A DNA stretch of 37,454 nucleotides from a virus, in the IMG/VR virus record IMGVR_UViG_3300013233_000417, positions 1-37,454 of that record; one strand, given 5' to 3'. Below, one piece after another: positions 20,649 through 27,785 of this stretch (position 1 is its first letter; the number at the start of each line of letters is the position of its first letter). A program made the position numbers and the translations under genes. A model generated the notes under the pieces. The model ran no database searches and was not told where the DNA came from. It saw nothing but the letters and a program-made list of their open reading frames with translations.

Positions 20649-20914
20649 ATTAGCCCCGTAAGTGCGTTTTCTTTCTTATTTTTCTTTGGTTTTATAGTTT
20701 GTTTATGTTGTAACACAGCATCTAATTGTTTGATGCCAATCTGTATTTGTTTTATCATGGCTGGATTGCCACATTCCAATATAATCGCCAATCTATTATT
20801 CAATACTATTCGTTGGTCAAATAATTGAGAAACTGTCATATCCATCCATTCGTCGGCTGATACTAGTTCAACCTCTTTTCCAGAAGGAGTCATATTGCCG
20901 TTTACATCTACCAT
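20645..20914 (-). CDS. Hypothetical protein, 89 aa
   Basis: MVDVNGNMTPSGKEVELVSA ... MTVSQLFDQRIVLNNRLAI ... helical, with a basic end (KPKKNKKEN). Shares one base with the upstream gene's stop (20914). Unrecognised; probably co-transcribed with the late gene upstream. Confidence 0.5.
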   Translation of the reverse strand: MVDVNGNMTPSGKEVELVSADEWMDMTVSQLFDQRIVLNNRLAIILECGNPAMIKQIQIGIKQLDAVLQHKQTIKPKKNKKENALTGLI

Positions 20915-21819
20915 TAGTTGGGTAGACCTGTTATATGGACCATTTGTGCATTACCCATCGATGTAGTCACATACTTCTGAACACCATCAGGGGATCTTGT
21001 TTTCTGTGGTGGTATATCCGTTCCCGCCAATATATCTCTACGTATTTCAAGTTCATCCGTGCTATTAGCATGAAGGTTGTAAACCCACAATTCTTCAAAA
21101 GTACCATTATCGTCTTGTCTTTTATATACCAAATGAGCATTATCTACGTGCCTAACAAAACCAGCACGGTTAGGATCTTTTGGTTCTTCTAATTCAGAAT
21201 CATCTGGTAATGGTTCTGGTTCACCATATGGTGTTTGTTCTTGTCCCTCGATGTCATCGCCGAAGCCACCACCAGCACCACCGGGCATTTCTTGACCAAC
21301 ATCATCGCTGGTCATACCAAATTCTTCCAAAAACCGTGTATAATAACTAACTGCTGTTGATTCCGTAACTCCAAGTTCTTGGAAAGCATTTAATATGGTT
21401 GCACGATTTGCATCCGGTCTATGTACCATAGTTTGAAATAATTGGCGAGCTTGATCGACAAGATTCATTTCCGCTTCTTCTTCACCATCTTCTGGTGGGA
21501 TTCTTGATTCTGGTGGTAATGTGGACATTCCTGCTTCTGGATCGTTGTCATTATTACTATATTGACTCACAGAATTCATGTTATCAGAAAATGCTGCTGG
21601 TGTTATACCTGCGAATAATTCGGAAATTAAACTTTCACCCATACCACCTGTACCTACTGGAATGCCAGCACCGGATGAACCTGATGGTGTTCCATCAGTA
21701 AACCAGCTATCTGACAAGCCACCACCTTTCTTCTTTTTCTTTGATTTTTTCCCTTTCTTCTTTTCAAGTAAATGTTTACCATCTACGAAGTCTTGGAAAC
21801 CGAATTTTTCATCAATCAT
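20914..21819 (-). CDS. Late, possibly structural protein, 301 aa
   Basis: A basic stretch (KKKGKKSKKKKKGGG, residues 18-32) and Gly/Ser/Pro-rich and acidic linkers come first. A small helical domain (LFQTMVHRPDANRATILNAF ... STAVSYYTRFLEEFG) follows, then a C-terminal beta-rich domain (HLVYKRQDDNGTFEELWVYNL). The helical domain looks like one that recurs in marine T4-like phages (from memory). A perfect late box lies 23 bases upstream and GAGG precedes ATG 21819. Virion or assembly role inferred. Confidence 0.55.
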   Translation of the reverse strand: MIDEKFGFQDFVDGKHLLEKKKGKKSKKKKKGGGLSDSWFTDGTPSGSSGAGIPVGTGGMGESLISELFAGITPAAFSDNMNSVSQYSNNDNDPEAGMSTLPPESRIPPEDGEEEAEMNLVDQARQLFQTMVHRPDANRATILNAFQELGVTESTAVSYYTRFLEEFGMTSDDVGQEMPGGAGGGFGDDIEGQEQTPYGEPEPLPDDSELEEPKDPNRAGFVRHVDNAHLVYKRQDDNGTFEELWVYNLHANSTDELEIRRDILAGTDIPPQKTRSPDGVQKYVTTSMGNAQMVHITGLPN

Positions 21820-21842
21820 TGTATTTCCTCACGATGTATCTA

Positions 21843-21850
21843 TATTTATA
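21843..21850 (-). promoter_or_regulatory. T4-type late promoter TATAAATA
   Basis: Exact late box on -, 23 bases before ATG 21819. Confidence 0.75.
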
Positions 21851-21880
21851 CTCGAATCAACCAAGGGTGTTTTTTAATGT

Positions 21881-21888
21881 TATAAATA
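21881..21888 (+). promoter_or_regulatory. T4-type late promoter TATAAATA
   Basis: Exact late box on +, 22 bases before ATG 21911. Divergent to the box at 21843-21850, 30 bases away. Confidence 0.75.
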
Positions 21889-21910
21889 TAAGAAAATACA
21901 GAGGTTTGGA

Positions 21911-22363
21911 ATGGCAACAAAAAAAAGGATACGTGGAAACCCACTTCCACTAATAATAGAAGAACACCCAAAGGATTATCAAGGTTACCCATTTATTACA
22001 TTAATTGAATATCGTGATCAACACCTTTTAAGTATAATAGATAACACTACGGATAAGATGATAAAAGCCTATGTTTTGGATTTGTGCAATCCAGAAGGCA
22101 TAAACGAAGAAGTTGTTATAGAAGTTGCTGCGGAATGGTATGCAGAAAGCCGCGACAAATATCCAATATCTTTTGAATTTTCCAGAAGAATGATGGCAAC
22201 AGAAGTAAAGCCACTATATAAGTCTTTTGCTATTGGTTTTGTGACACGGCTGATAGGTCCATTGCCAAAGTTTGAGATGAATGAAGTTAAAAGTATCAAA
22301 CGCAGAAGGAAAAAACCTATTCCTGAGAATATAGAAATTCACAGGAATATTGTAAAATTATGA
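21911..22363 (+). CDS. Late hypothetical protein, 150 aa
   Basis: MATKKRIRGNPLPLIIEEHP ... ITLIEYRDQHLLSIIDNTTD ... YKSFAIGFVTRLIGP, with a basic end (KSIKRRRKKPIPENI). I do not recognise the family. It is a lone + gene inside a - block with its own late promoter and a GAGG ribosome site. Its stop overlaps that of the convergent gene at 22358. Confidence 0.6.
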   Translation: MATKKRIRGNPLPLIIEEHPKDYQGYPFITLIEYRDQHLLSIIDNTTDKMIKAYVLDLCNPEGINEEVVIEVAAEWYAESRDKYPISFEFSRRMMATEVKPLYKSFAIGFVTRLIGPLPKFEMNEVKSIKRRRKKPIPENIEIHRNIVKL

Positions 22364-22891
22364 TTTGTTAGTCTTTTTTAGAAATTCTTTCTCGTTTAAC
22401 GCGTCATTCATTTCCGAAATCATAGACCACGATTCCATAGGAGCTTCGCCACCACCCACATCCAACGCACCCATGCCTGCTGAACCTTGACCATCGCCCA
22501 TTGGTGTAGATGGTTTCATGTCAGGTGTGGCTTGTTGTGGCATTTCTGGCGATGCATTTTGTGCGCCAATTTCCTCAATATCTTCTGGGCTTTCCGCATA
22601 TGCGAATTGGTTTCCTTGTTCAGTCAATTGTCCCATATCATCAACCAATCCTTCTTTTTTTAGCACTTCAGTACCAACATCGGTAATGGATGCTGATTGG
22701 TTTTCATCATCAAAAAACATTAGATTTTGACCTGCGAGTTGGTCGCGTGCTGCAACTATATTTCTTCCACGAGAAACCGCCTCATATGCCATTTGTTCGG
22801 TTTCTGATGCAATTAATTTCGCCAATACGTATTTTTGTGTATTTCCCAAACTAATAGCAGTTTCTATTTCTTTTTCGTTTATAATATTCAT
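22358..22891 (-). CDS. Hypothetical protein with winged-helix-like N-terminus, 177 aa
   Basis: The first 85 residues are helical with a possible winged-helix pattern (AVSRGRNIVAARDQL ... ASITDVGTEVLKKEGLVDD). The rest is a Gly/Met/Pro-rich linker (TPDMKPSTPMGDGQ...GMGALDVGGGE) and a short helical end. It follows the polymerase-like gene by 17 bases. An AATAAATA sequence 5 bases before ATG 22891 would give a leaderless RNA, so read-through is more likely. Confidence 0.5.
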   Translation of the reverse strand: MNIINEKEIETAISLGNTQKYVLAKLIASETEQMAYEAVSRGRNIVAARDQLAGQNLMFFDDENQSASITDVGTEVLKKEGLVDDMGQLTEQGNQFAYAESPEDIEEIGAQNASPEMPQQATPDMKPSTPMGDGQGSAGMGALDVGGGEAPMESWSMISEMNDALNEKEFLKKTNKS

Positions 22892-22908
22892 GATAGTATT
22901 TATTACTA

Positions 22909-23496
22909 TTATATAATTCCTGCTTTAATGAGGTGTAATTGCAAAACTACATTTGCCGCATATGCAAACGCATGTGAACGCTTAAAGTAATATTTGTTTG
23001 GATCGTCTGGTATTTTGAATAACTCTTCACGAATTCTCATTTTATTTTCGTCATAAGAATATGTCAAATTTATTAGGTGTCTCATAGCAGGACGGATGAT
23101 AGCTACACAATCTGCCATATCCTCCAAGGATTGTGGATTCATTCTAAGTATCAAATCGTAGTGTTTTCCCATTTGAAAAAGCTTTTCCACAACATCTTGT
23201 CGTTGTAGCAATGACCAATCTGGTTCATGTTTTATCAATTCCCTAATCTCTGCCTTGGTTTCAAAATCATTCAATAGTGAGATATGCAAGAAATCTATTT
23301 TGAAAAAGCCAAGCTTTTCGGCTTCCTTGTGTGGTATTGCCGCAAATTGGGTTATGGGATCTATGGGGATGGATTGTAGATACACACCCGCAGTGTGTTT
23401 TTGGATTTTTCCATCCTTGACAATTATTGCAGGTATTCCTTCCTTAAAATAATCTAAAGGGTCAAAATTAGTTTTAAAATCTAAATCTATATCCAT
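22909..23496 (-). CDS. DnaE-like polymerase core, C-terminal half, 195 aa
   Basis: It reads as a strongly shortened bacterial DNA polymerase III alpha palm/fingers region. MDIDLDF at the very start matches PDIDIDF (catalytic Asp at residues 2 and 4). HTAGVYL (34-40) matches HAGGVVI. DPITQF (46-51) matches -PVTQF. EAEKLGFFKIDFLHISLL (58-75) matches the V-LGLVKFDFLGL segment with the third catalytic Asp (68). LEDMADCVAIIRPAMRHLI (124-142) matches the EDMIALVALFRPGP segment. FKRSHAFAYA (171-180) matches FNKSHSAAYA. The rest of DnaE (PHP, beta-binding, OB) is absent. Its missing N-terminal half is the gene at 35419-36021. No clear ribosome site is seen before ATG 23496. Confidence 0.75.
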   Translation of the reverse strand: MDIDLDFKTNFDPLDYFKEGIPAIIVKDGKIQKHTAGVYLQSIPIDPITQFAAIPHKEAEKLGFFKIDFLHISLLNDFETKAEIRELIKHEPDWSLLQRQDVVEKLFQMGKHYDLILRMNPQSLEDMADCVAIIRPAMRHLINLTYSYDENKMRIREELFKIPDDPNKYYFKRSHAFAYAANVVLQLHLIKAGII

Positions 23497-23527
23497 GAGT
23501 TTTTTTTTGGAACTTTATTACATTGAC

Positions 23528-23535
23528 GATAAATA
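23528..23535 (+). promoter_or_regulatory. Late-type box GATAAATA
   Basis: On +, 18 bases before the homing-endonuclease ATG (23554), suggesting late expression of that gene. Confidence 0.45.
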
Positions 23536-23553
23536 ACTACGAGATAATATATC

Positions 23554-24909
23554 ATGAAAAATAAAATAAATCAAGTTAAAAGCACACAATTTAACACATT
23601 TTCTACAAAAAAATTAATAGTTCAATTTATAGAAAACTGTATTTCTCGTAGGAATTCACAATATGTTGCTATTTTGAAAAGAAAAAATTTGACATTATAC
23701 GAATTCATTTTAAAAGAATGTGCTGCCAATTCACCACTAGAATCAATATATCAATATATTCATAACAAATCTATCCCTTTATGTAAACATTGCACCAAAA
23801 ATCATGTAAAATTTATCAATTATAAAAAGGGATATGCTCAGTTTTGTTGTAAATCTTGTAGCGATAAATCTGATATTACAAAAGAAAAAAGAAGTAAAAC
23901 TAATTTGGTAAGGTATGGAAATTGCTGCGCTGTGCAATCAGAACATGGTAGCAAGAAAAGAAAAGAAACAATGTTAGGAAAATATGGTGTTGAACATTTT
24001 TCTAAAACTAAAGAATTTAAAAATAAATTTACAGCAACAATGAAAAAAAGATACGGGGTAGAATATGCTATGCAATCTGATGAATTGAAAGAAAAATATT
24101 GTGATTCATTAGAGCGTAACCATGGAGTTAGGCACCCATCAAAATCTAAGGAAATATACAAAAATAGAAATAAAGCCATGCAAGAAAAATATGGTGTTGA
24201 ATATGCAATGCAATCTGATGAATTGAAAGAACGTCATAGATTATCATTACAATCTAATTATGGGGTAGATATACCATTACAATCTAAAAAAATTCAAGAT
24301 AAATTCAAAAATACTATGCGCGAGCGTTATGGCGCAGAATATACAGCTAATGTAGATTGGTTATTTACACAAATGAAGCAAACAAATCTTGAACGTTATG
24401 GCGTTGAATATTTAATGCAATCAGACGAATTTAAAGAAAAAACGAAGCAAACAAATCTTGAACGTTATGGCGTTGAATATCCAATGCAATCAGACGAATT
24501 TAAAGAAAAAACGAAGCAAACAAATCTTGAACGTTATGGCGTTGAATATCCAATACAAAATGAAGATATTAAAAATAAGATTCGTTTAAAAATGGAAAAG
24601 GAAGGTAAGTGGATTCCAAATGAATTACTATCGGATGCACAGATGTATTATAAGCAGGTAATAAAATATACATACAAGCAACCATTGCATTTGCTGGAAA
24701 ATATTGATAAAAGAGGTCGGGCGGGAAAAGATGATGCATATCATATAGACCATAAGGTTTCTATAAAATATGGTTTTGAAAATTCCATACCACCTTATAT
24801 TATTGGAAATATTAATAATTTGGAAATGCTGCCATGGTATGATAACATCTATAAAAGTTCTAAGTGCTCTATCGATCCAGAAGAACTTATAATATTAATA
24901 CAAAAATAA
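23554..24909 (+). CDS. Homing endonuclease with ten YGVE-Q repeats, 451 aa
   Basis: Free-standing homing endonuclease. The N-terminal region has a Cys zinc site (LCKHCTKNHVKF ... FCCKSCSDKS, about 75-110). Then come ten repeats of about 23 residues around ERYGVEYPMQSDEFKEK, a repeat I associate with phage homing nucleases carrying DUF723-like modules and likely DNA-contacting. The C-terminus (YHIDHKVSIKYGFE, then NINNLEMLPWYDNIYKSSK) fits an HNH or endonuclease-VII-like H-DH...N...N core. It is the only + gene of its block and starts 57 bases from the divergent polymerase-half gene. No frameshift seen. It ends just before the convergent tail gene. Confidence 0.8.
   Translation: MKNKINQVKSTQFNTFSTKKLIVQFIENCISRRNSQYVAILKRKNLTLYEFILKECAANSPLESIYQYIHNKSIPLCKHCTKNHVKFINYKKGYAQFCCKSCSDKSDITKEKRSKTNLVRYGNCCAVQSEHGSKKRKETMLGKYGVEHFSKTKEFKNKFTATMKKRYGVEYAMQSDELKEKYCDSLERNHGVRHPSKSKEIYKNRNKAMQEKYGVEYAMQSDELKERHRLSLQSNYGVDIPLQSKKIQDKFKNTMRERYGAEYTANVDWLFTQMKQTNLERYGVEYLMQSDEFKEKTKQTNLERYGVEYPMQSDEFKEKTKQTNLERYGVEYPIQNEDIKNKIRLKMEKEGKWIPNELLSDAQMYYKQVIKYTYKQPLHLLENIDKRGRAGKDDAYHIDHKVSIKYGFENSIPPYIIGNINNLEMLPWYDNIYKSSKCSIDPEELIILIQK
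24376..24555 (+). repeat. 69-base tandem repeat in the homing endonuclease gene
   Basis: Units at 24376-24444 and 24445-24513 are nearly identical, and a partial third begins at 24514, each coding KQTNLERYGVEY.MQSDEFKEKT. Older units upstream have diverged, so this part was amplified recently. Confidence 0.9.
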
Positions 24910-24929
24910 TCGTTGTGTCAAATGTCTTT

Positions 24930-25376
24930 TTATTTAAACATCATCCCGACAATTCTCCCTTCTACTGGAGTTCCTGTTGCATCTTCTATTCTAAAATTTG
25001 TAGATCCTGCTGCTATAGATGCTGGGTTTAATATTCTACTTCCACCATTCCAGACAACAGATAATGCATATCCAATTTGTGTACTCCCAAGACCATGTAT
25101 TATGACAAAATCACCCACAGTATTATATGATGTAGACCACCCCGGCGGTAAAGTAGTTTCCGTTATTCCTACTGGAGAGCCTGTGCCGGTTGTTATGTCA
25201 ATGGAATAACTTGTAGCGACTCCACCGGGTGTTGATGGTTGTTGATGTTCCCAGCTCCCAGTTCCCGAATTAAATACTAATATATCACCATTTATTGGTG
25301 TTGGTGAACCAGCAGTGTTAACATTATTCAACTCTTCTATGCCAACATCTACTTGAAATCCTTTTACTCTGGTCAT
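24930..25376 (-). CDS. Tail-fibre-type distal protein, 148 aa
   Basis: The N-terminus (LNNVNTAGSPTPINGDILVF then SGTGSWEHQQP) is a common trimeric tail-fibre linker pattern, with a beta-rich C-terminal domain (VGDFVIIHGLGSTQIGYAL). It follows two large fibre genes and is probably the last gene of that operon, with ribosome site AAGGAG. Location: virion tail tip or fibre. Confidence 0.65.
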   Translation of the reverse strand: MTRVKGFQVDVGIEELNNVNTAGSPTPINGDILVFNSGTGSWEHQQPSTPGGVATSYSIDITTGTGSPVGITETTLPPGWSTSYNTVGDFVIIHGLGSTQIGYALSVVWNGGSRILNPASIAAGSTNFRIEDATGTPVEGRIVGMMFK

Positions 25377-25386
25377 TTATATCTCC

Positions 25387-27768
25387 TTATAATAACAAAC
25401 TTTCAATTTTACTTCCTGAAAGTATATCATAATTAAATTCTATATAATCTGTAGTATCACCCAGAAGCAAATCCCCAGACAAAATATTAGTTTCTTTATA
25501 ATCACCATCTATTCCAGCCACTGCTACGTTTAATTGATTAAAATTTCCCAGTGGTGTTTGCAATATATTGCCAAAGGGGGATGGTACTGGTGCTGATGGT
25601 GGTGGTGAACCAGTTGGATCATACAATGGCAACAATGGCGTATTTACTATTGGTATTGATGGATTTGCTACTGGTATAATAGTATTTACAGAATCAAAAA
25701 CTGCTCCGTTTGCATGTACACTATATACACCATCATAGGAACCATAAGTTGGTTCCACGGAACCATTGATGGTGAATGTTTTTCCAACTGGGAAATTAGC
25801 AGTTTGATCGCCGGCCACAGTTATGTCATCTGGAATAGGTGCGGGGGAACCAGCAACAAAATCATTACTCAAAAATGTGGCAGCAATTATGGTTAATGGG
25901 GTTGGGTCTGTAGCAAACAAATATGTATTTGCTGTAGCGGGGTCAGTTATTGCTACTGTACTTGTAGCACCAGATGATGATACAGTAAAAGTTTCAATTC
26001 CATCTATAAATCCGAAAGTAACATTTGTTGGTGGTGAACCAATTAACTGTGCATTTATAGCATTGACCAAATCTGAATGTGTAGTAACAACCGTACCAGG
26101 TGAACCACCAGCAATTATTGTTATTGTGGTTGCAGCACCACCATCTATAGATATATCAAAATCATAGGTATCTGTTGGATCCAGTGCTGTTATTGATGAA
26201 TTCACAATTGTATCATAATATGCTACTGTTTGAGTTCCATTAGTGTGTGCATATTGTTTAATACCATTGATAGTAATAGACAATCTATTGTCTCCTATTG
26301 TGTGTGATGGCACAGAATATAATCCAGGGGCAGTTAATGTTGCCGCAAGTTGTTCAAATTTTCTTGAAATTGTTCCAGAAAGTGAATCTACATATCCTTT
26401 AGTTGCCAATTGATTAGATAGAACGGGTGGAGCTGAAGTTACATTTCCAGTAACTATTACATCATTGGTAAATGTCGGATTTAACAAATTCGCTTTTGCA
26501 GAATCCAAATATTCTATAGATGACTGTACAGTACCGCCATGTAATACATTGAATGTATTATCAATTGCTACATCAGCTGCTAAATGCGTATGACCTACTC
26601 TGGATATACCAACAGCATCAATTGTAGAAAATGTTAAATCTGGATTTGTTATAGTGAACCGCAAAGTTGTTTCTAATATATTAGGGGTAGGTGAACCCAG
26701 ACCAGCATTAACCCAATTAGTTTGTGTTAATTTACCATCCCCACCGGCACCAGATATAACCAGCGCATCAACATATGTCTTAGATGTGGCTGCGTCAGCC
26801 TGTGAAGGTGTTGCTGGTAATCCCAAAACCTCGCCGGCTGTTGCAAAGGTAATGTTTGCACCTGATGCCATAATAGCACCGCTAGTTCCAATTTTTGTAT
26901 CCAATTGGGATTGCACATTTGATGTTACACCAACTAGTTCATTCACTTCAGCACCAGTTAGTGTTGGTAGATTTAATGCATCTAAGAATGTATTTTGATC
27001 CGCAGAAAGGTGTACAGACGTATCTGTTATATGCGCGTCTACATAAGCTGCGCTGGTAGCAGCAGAAGATTGTGTTGGTGATGTTGGCAGACCCAGAATT
27101 TCACCACCCATAAAAGTGAGATTTGCCGCTGCTGCCATAGTATCACCACTAAGGGATACTTTATCATTTAGTTGTGTTTGTACATTAGATGTTATTCCTA
27201 TTAGTTGATTAACATCAACGGCAGTTAACGATGGACTACCCGTAAGGGTTAAACCATCCAAGAAAATATTTTGGTCGGGTGTTATATGCGCCGATAAGTC
27301 ATTTATATGAGCATCAACATATTGCTTAGGAACTGCACCCAATACACCTATTGGATTTCCAGATAATACTAATTCACCAGTCATAGGTGACGAACCAGTT
27401 GCCATAATTATAGCATCCCAATCATTTACCAAATCATCACCAGTGCCTGTGGAATTTCTAATAAATAATTGTTCTTGTGATATGGGGCTACCAGTAGTTG
27501 AATTGTTATACCATATCTGACCTTCTACTGAAAACACCGGACGGGATCCATTGGCAAAATTTTCTATAAGATAAACTAAATCTTGAAATACTCCCTCACC
27601 ATAATCTTGAAATGATTTACCATAAAGTTTTAATGTTGTATTTGCAGATACAGCAGAATTTATAATAGTTGGATCTGAAGGACTTACTGGTCCATTACCA
27701 GAGAATGGTTGCACATCAAAAGATGCTTTGGTAGTATCAGTAAAATTTATTGTGTATTTTGTTGCCAT
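25387..27768 (-). CDS. Long tail-fibre protein, 793 aa
   Basis: A modular trimeric-fibre-like protein of the phage adhesion apparatus. The N-terminal 100 residues (FSGNGPVSPSDPTIINSAV ... YGKSFQDYGEGVFQDLVYL) resemble a baseplate-attachment domain and match the start of the next protein upstream. Then come repeats containing AHITPDQNIFLDGL...TAVDVNQLIG and SAATSAAYVDAHI, a central region and a beta-rich C-terminus. Seven Gly-Ser-Pro tripeptides are scattered through the chain, using different codons. Receptor-binding role inferred from layout. Confidence 0.8.
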   Translation of the reverse strand: MATKYTINFTDTTKASFDVQPFSGNGPVSPSDPTIINSAVSANTTLKLYGKSFQDYGEGVFQDLVYLIENFANGSRPVFSVEGQIWYNNSTTGSPISQEQLFIRNSTGTGDDLVNDWDAIIMATGSSPMTGELVLSGNPIGVLGAVPKQYVDAHINDLSAHITPDQNIFLDGLTLTGSPSLTAVDVNQLIGITSNVQTQLNDKVSLSGDTMAAAANLTFMGGEILGLPTSPTQSSAATSAAYVDAHITDTSVHLSADQNTFLDALNLPTLTGAEVNELVGVTSNVQSQLDTKIGTSGAIMASGANITFATAGEVLGLPATPSQADAATSKTYVDALVISGAGGDGKLTQTNWVNAGLGSPTPNILETTLRFTITNPDLTFSTIDAVGISRVGHTHLAADVAIDNTFNVLHGGTVQSSIEYLDSAKANLLNPTFTNDVIVTGNVTSAPPVLSNQLATKGYVDSLSGTISRKFEQLAATLTAPGLYSVPSHTIGDNRLSITINGIKQYAHTNGTQTVAYYDTIVNSSITALDPTDTYDFDISIDGGAATTITIIAGGSPGTVVTTHSDLVNAINAQLIGSPPTNVTFGFIDGIETFTVSSSGATSTVAITDPATANTYLFATDPTPLTIIAATFLSNDFVAGSPAPIPDDITVAGDQTANFPVGKTFTINGSVEPTYGSYDGVYSVHANGAVFDSVNTIIPVANPSIPIVNTPLLPLYDPTGSPPPSAPVPSPFGNILQTPLGNFNQLNVAVAGIDGDYKETNILSGDLLLGDTTDYIEFNYDILSGSKIESLLL

Positions 27769-27785
27769 TAATTAATTCCTATTGT

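Noticed and set aside
22897-22904. AATAAATA just before ATG 22891 as a late promoter
   Set aside because: Imperfect box, and RNA would start at the ATG; read-through from the upstream gene explains expression more simply.
24376-24555. 69-base tandem units as a CRISPR-like array
   Set aside because: Units are contiguous, in frame and translated, with no spacers.
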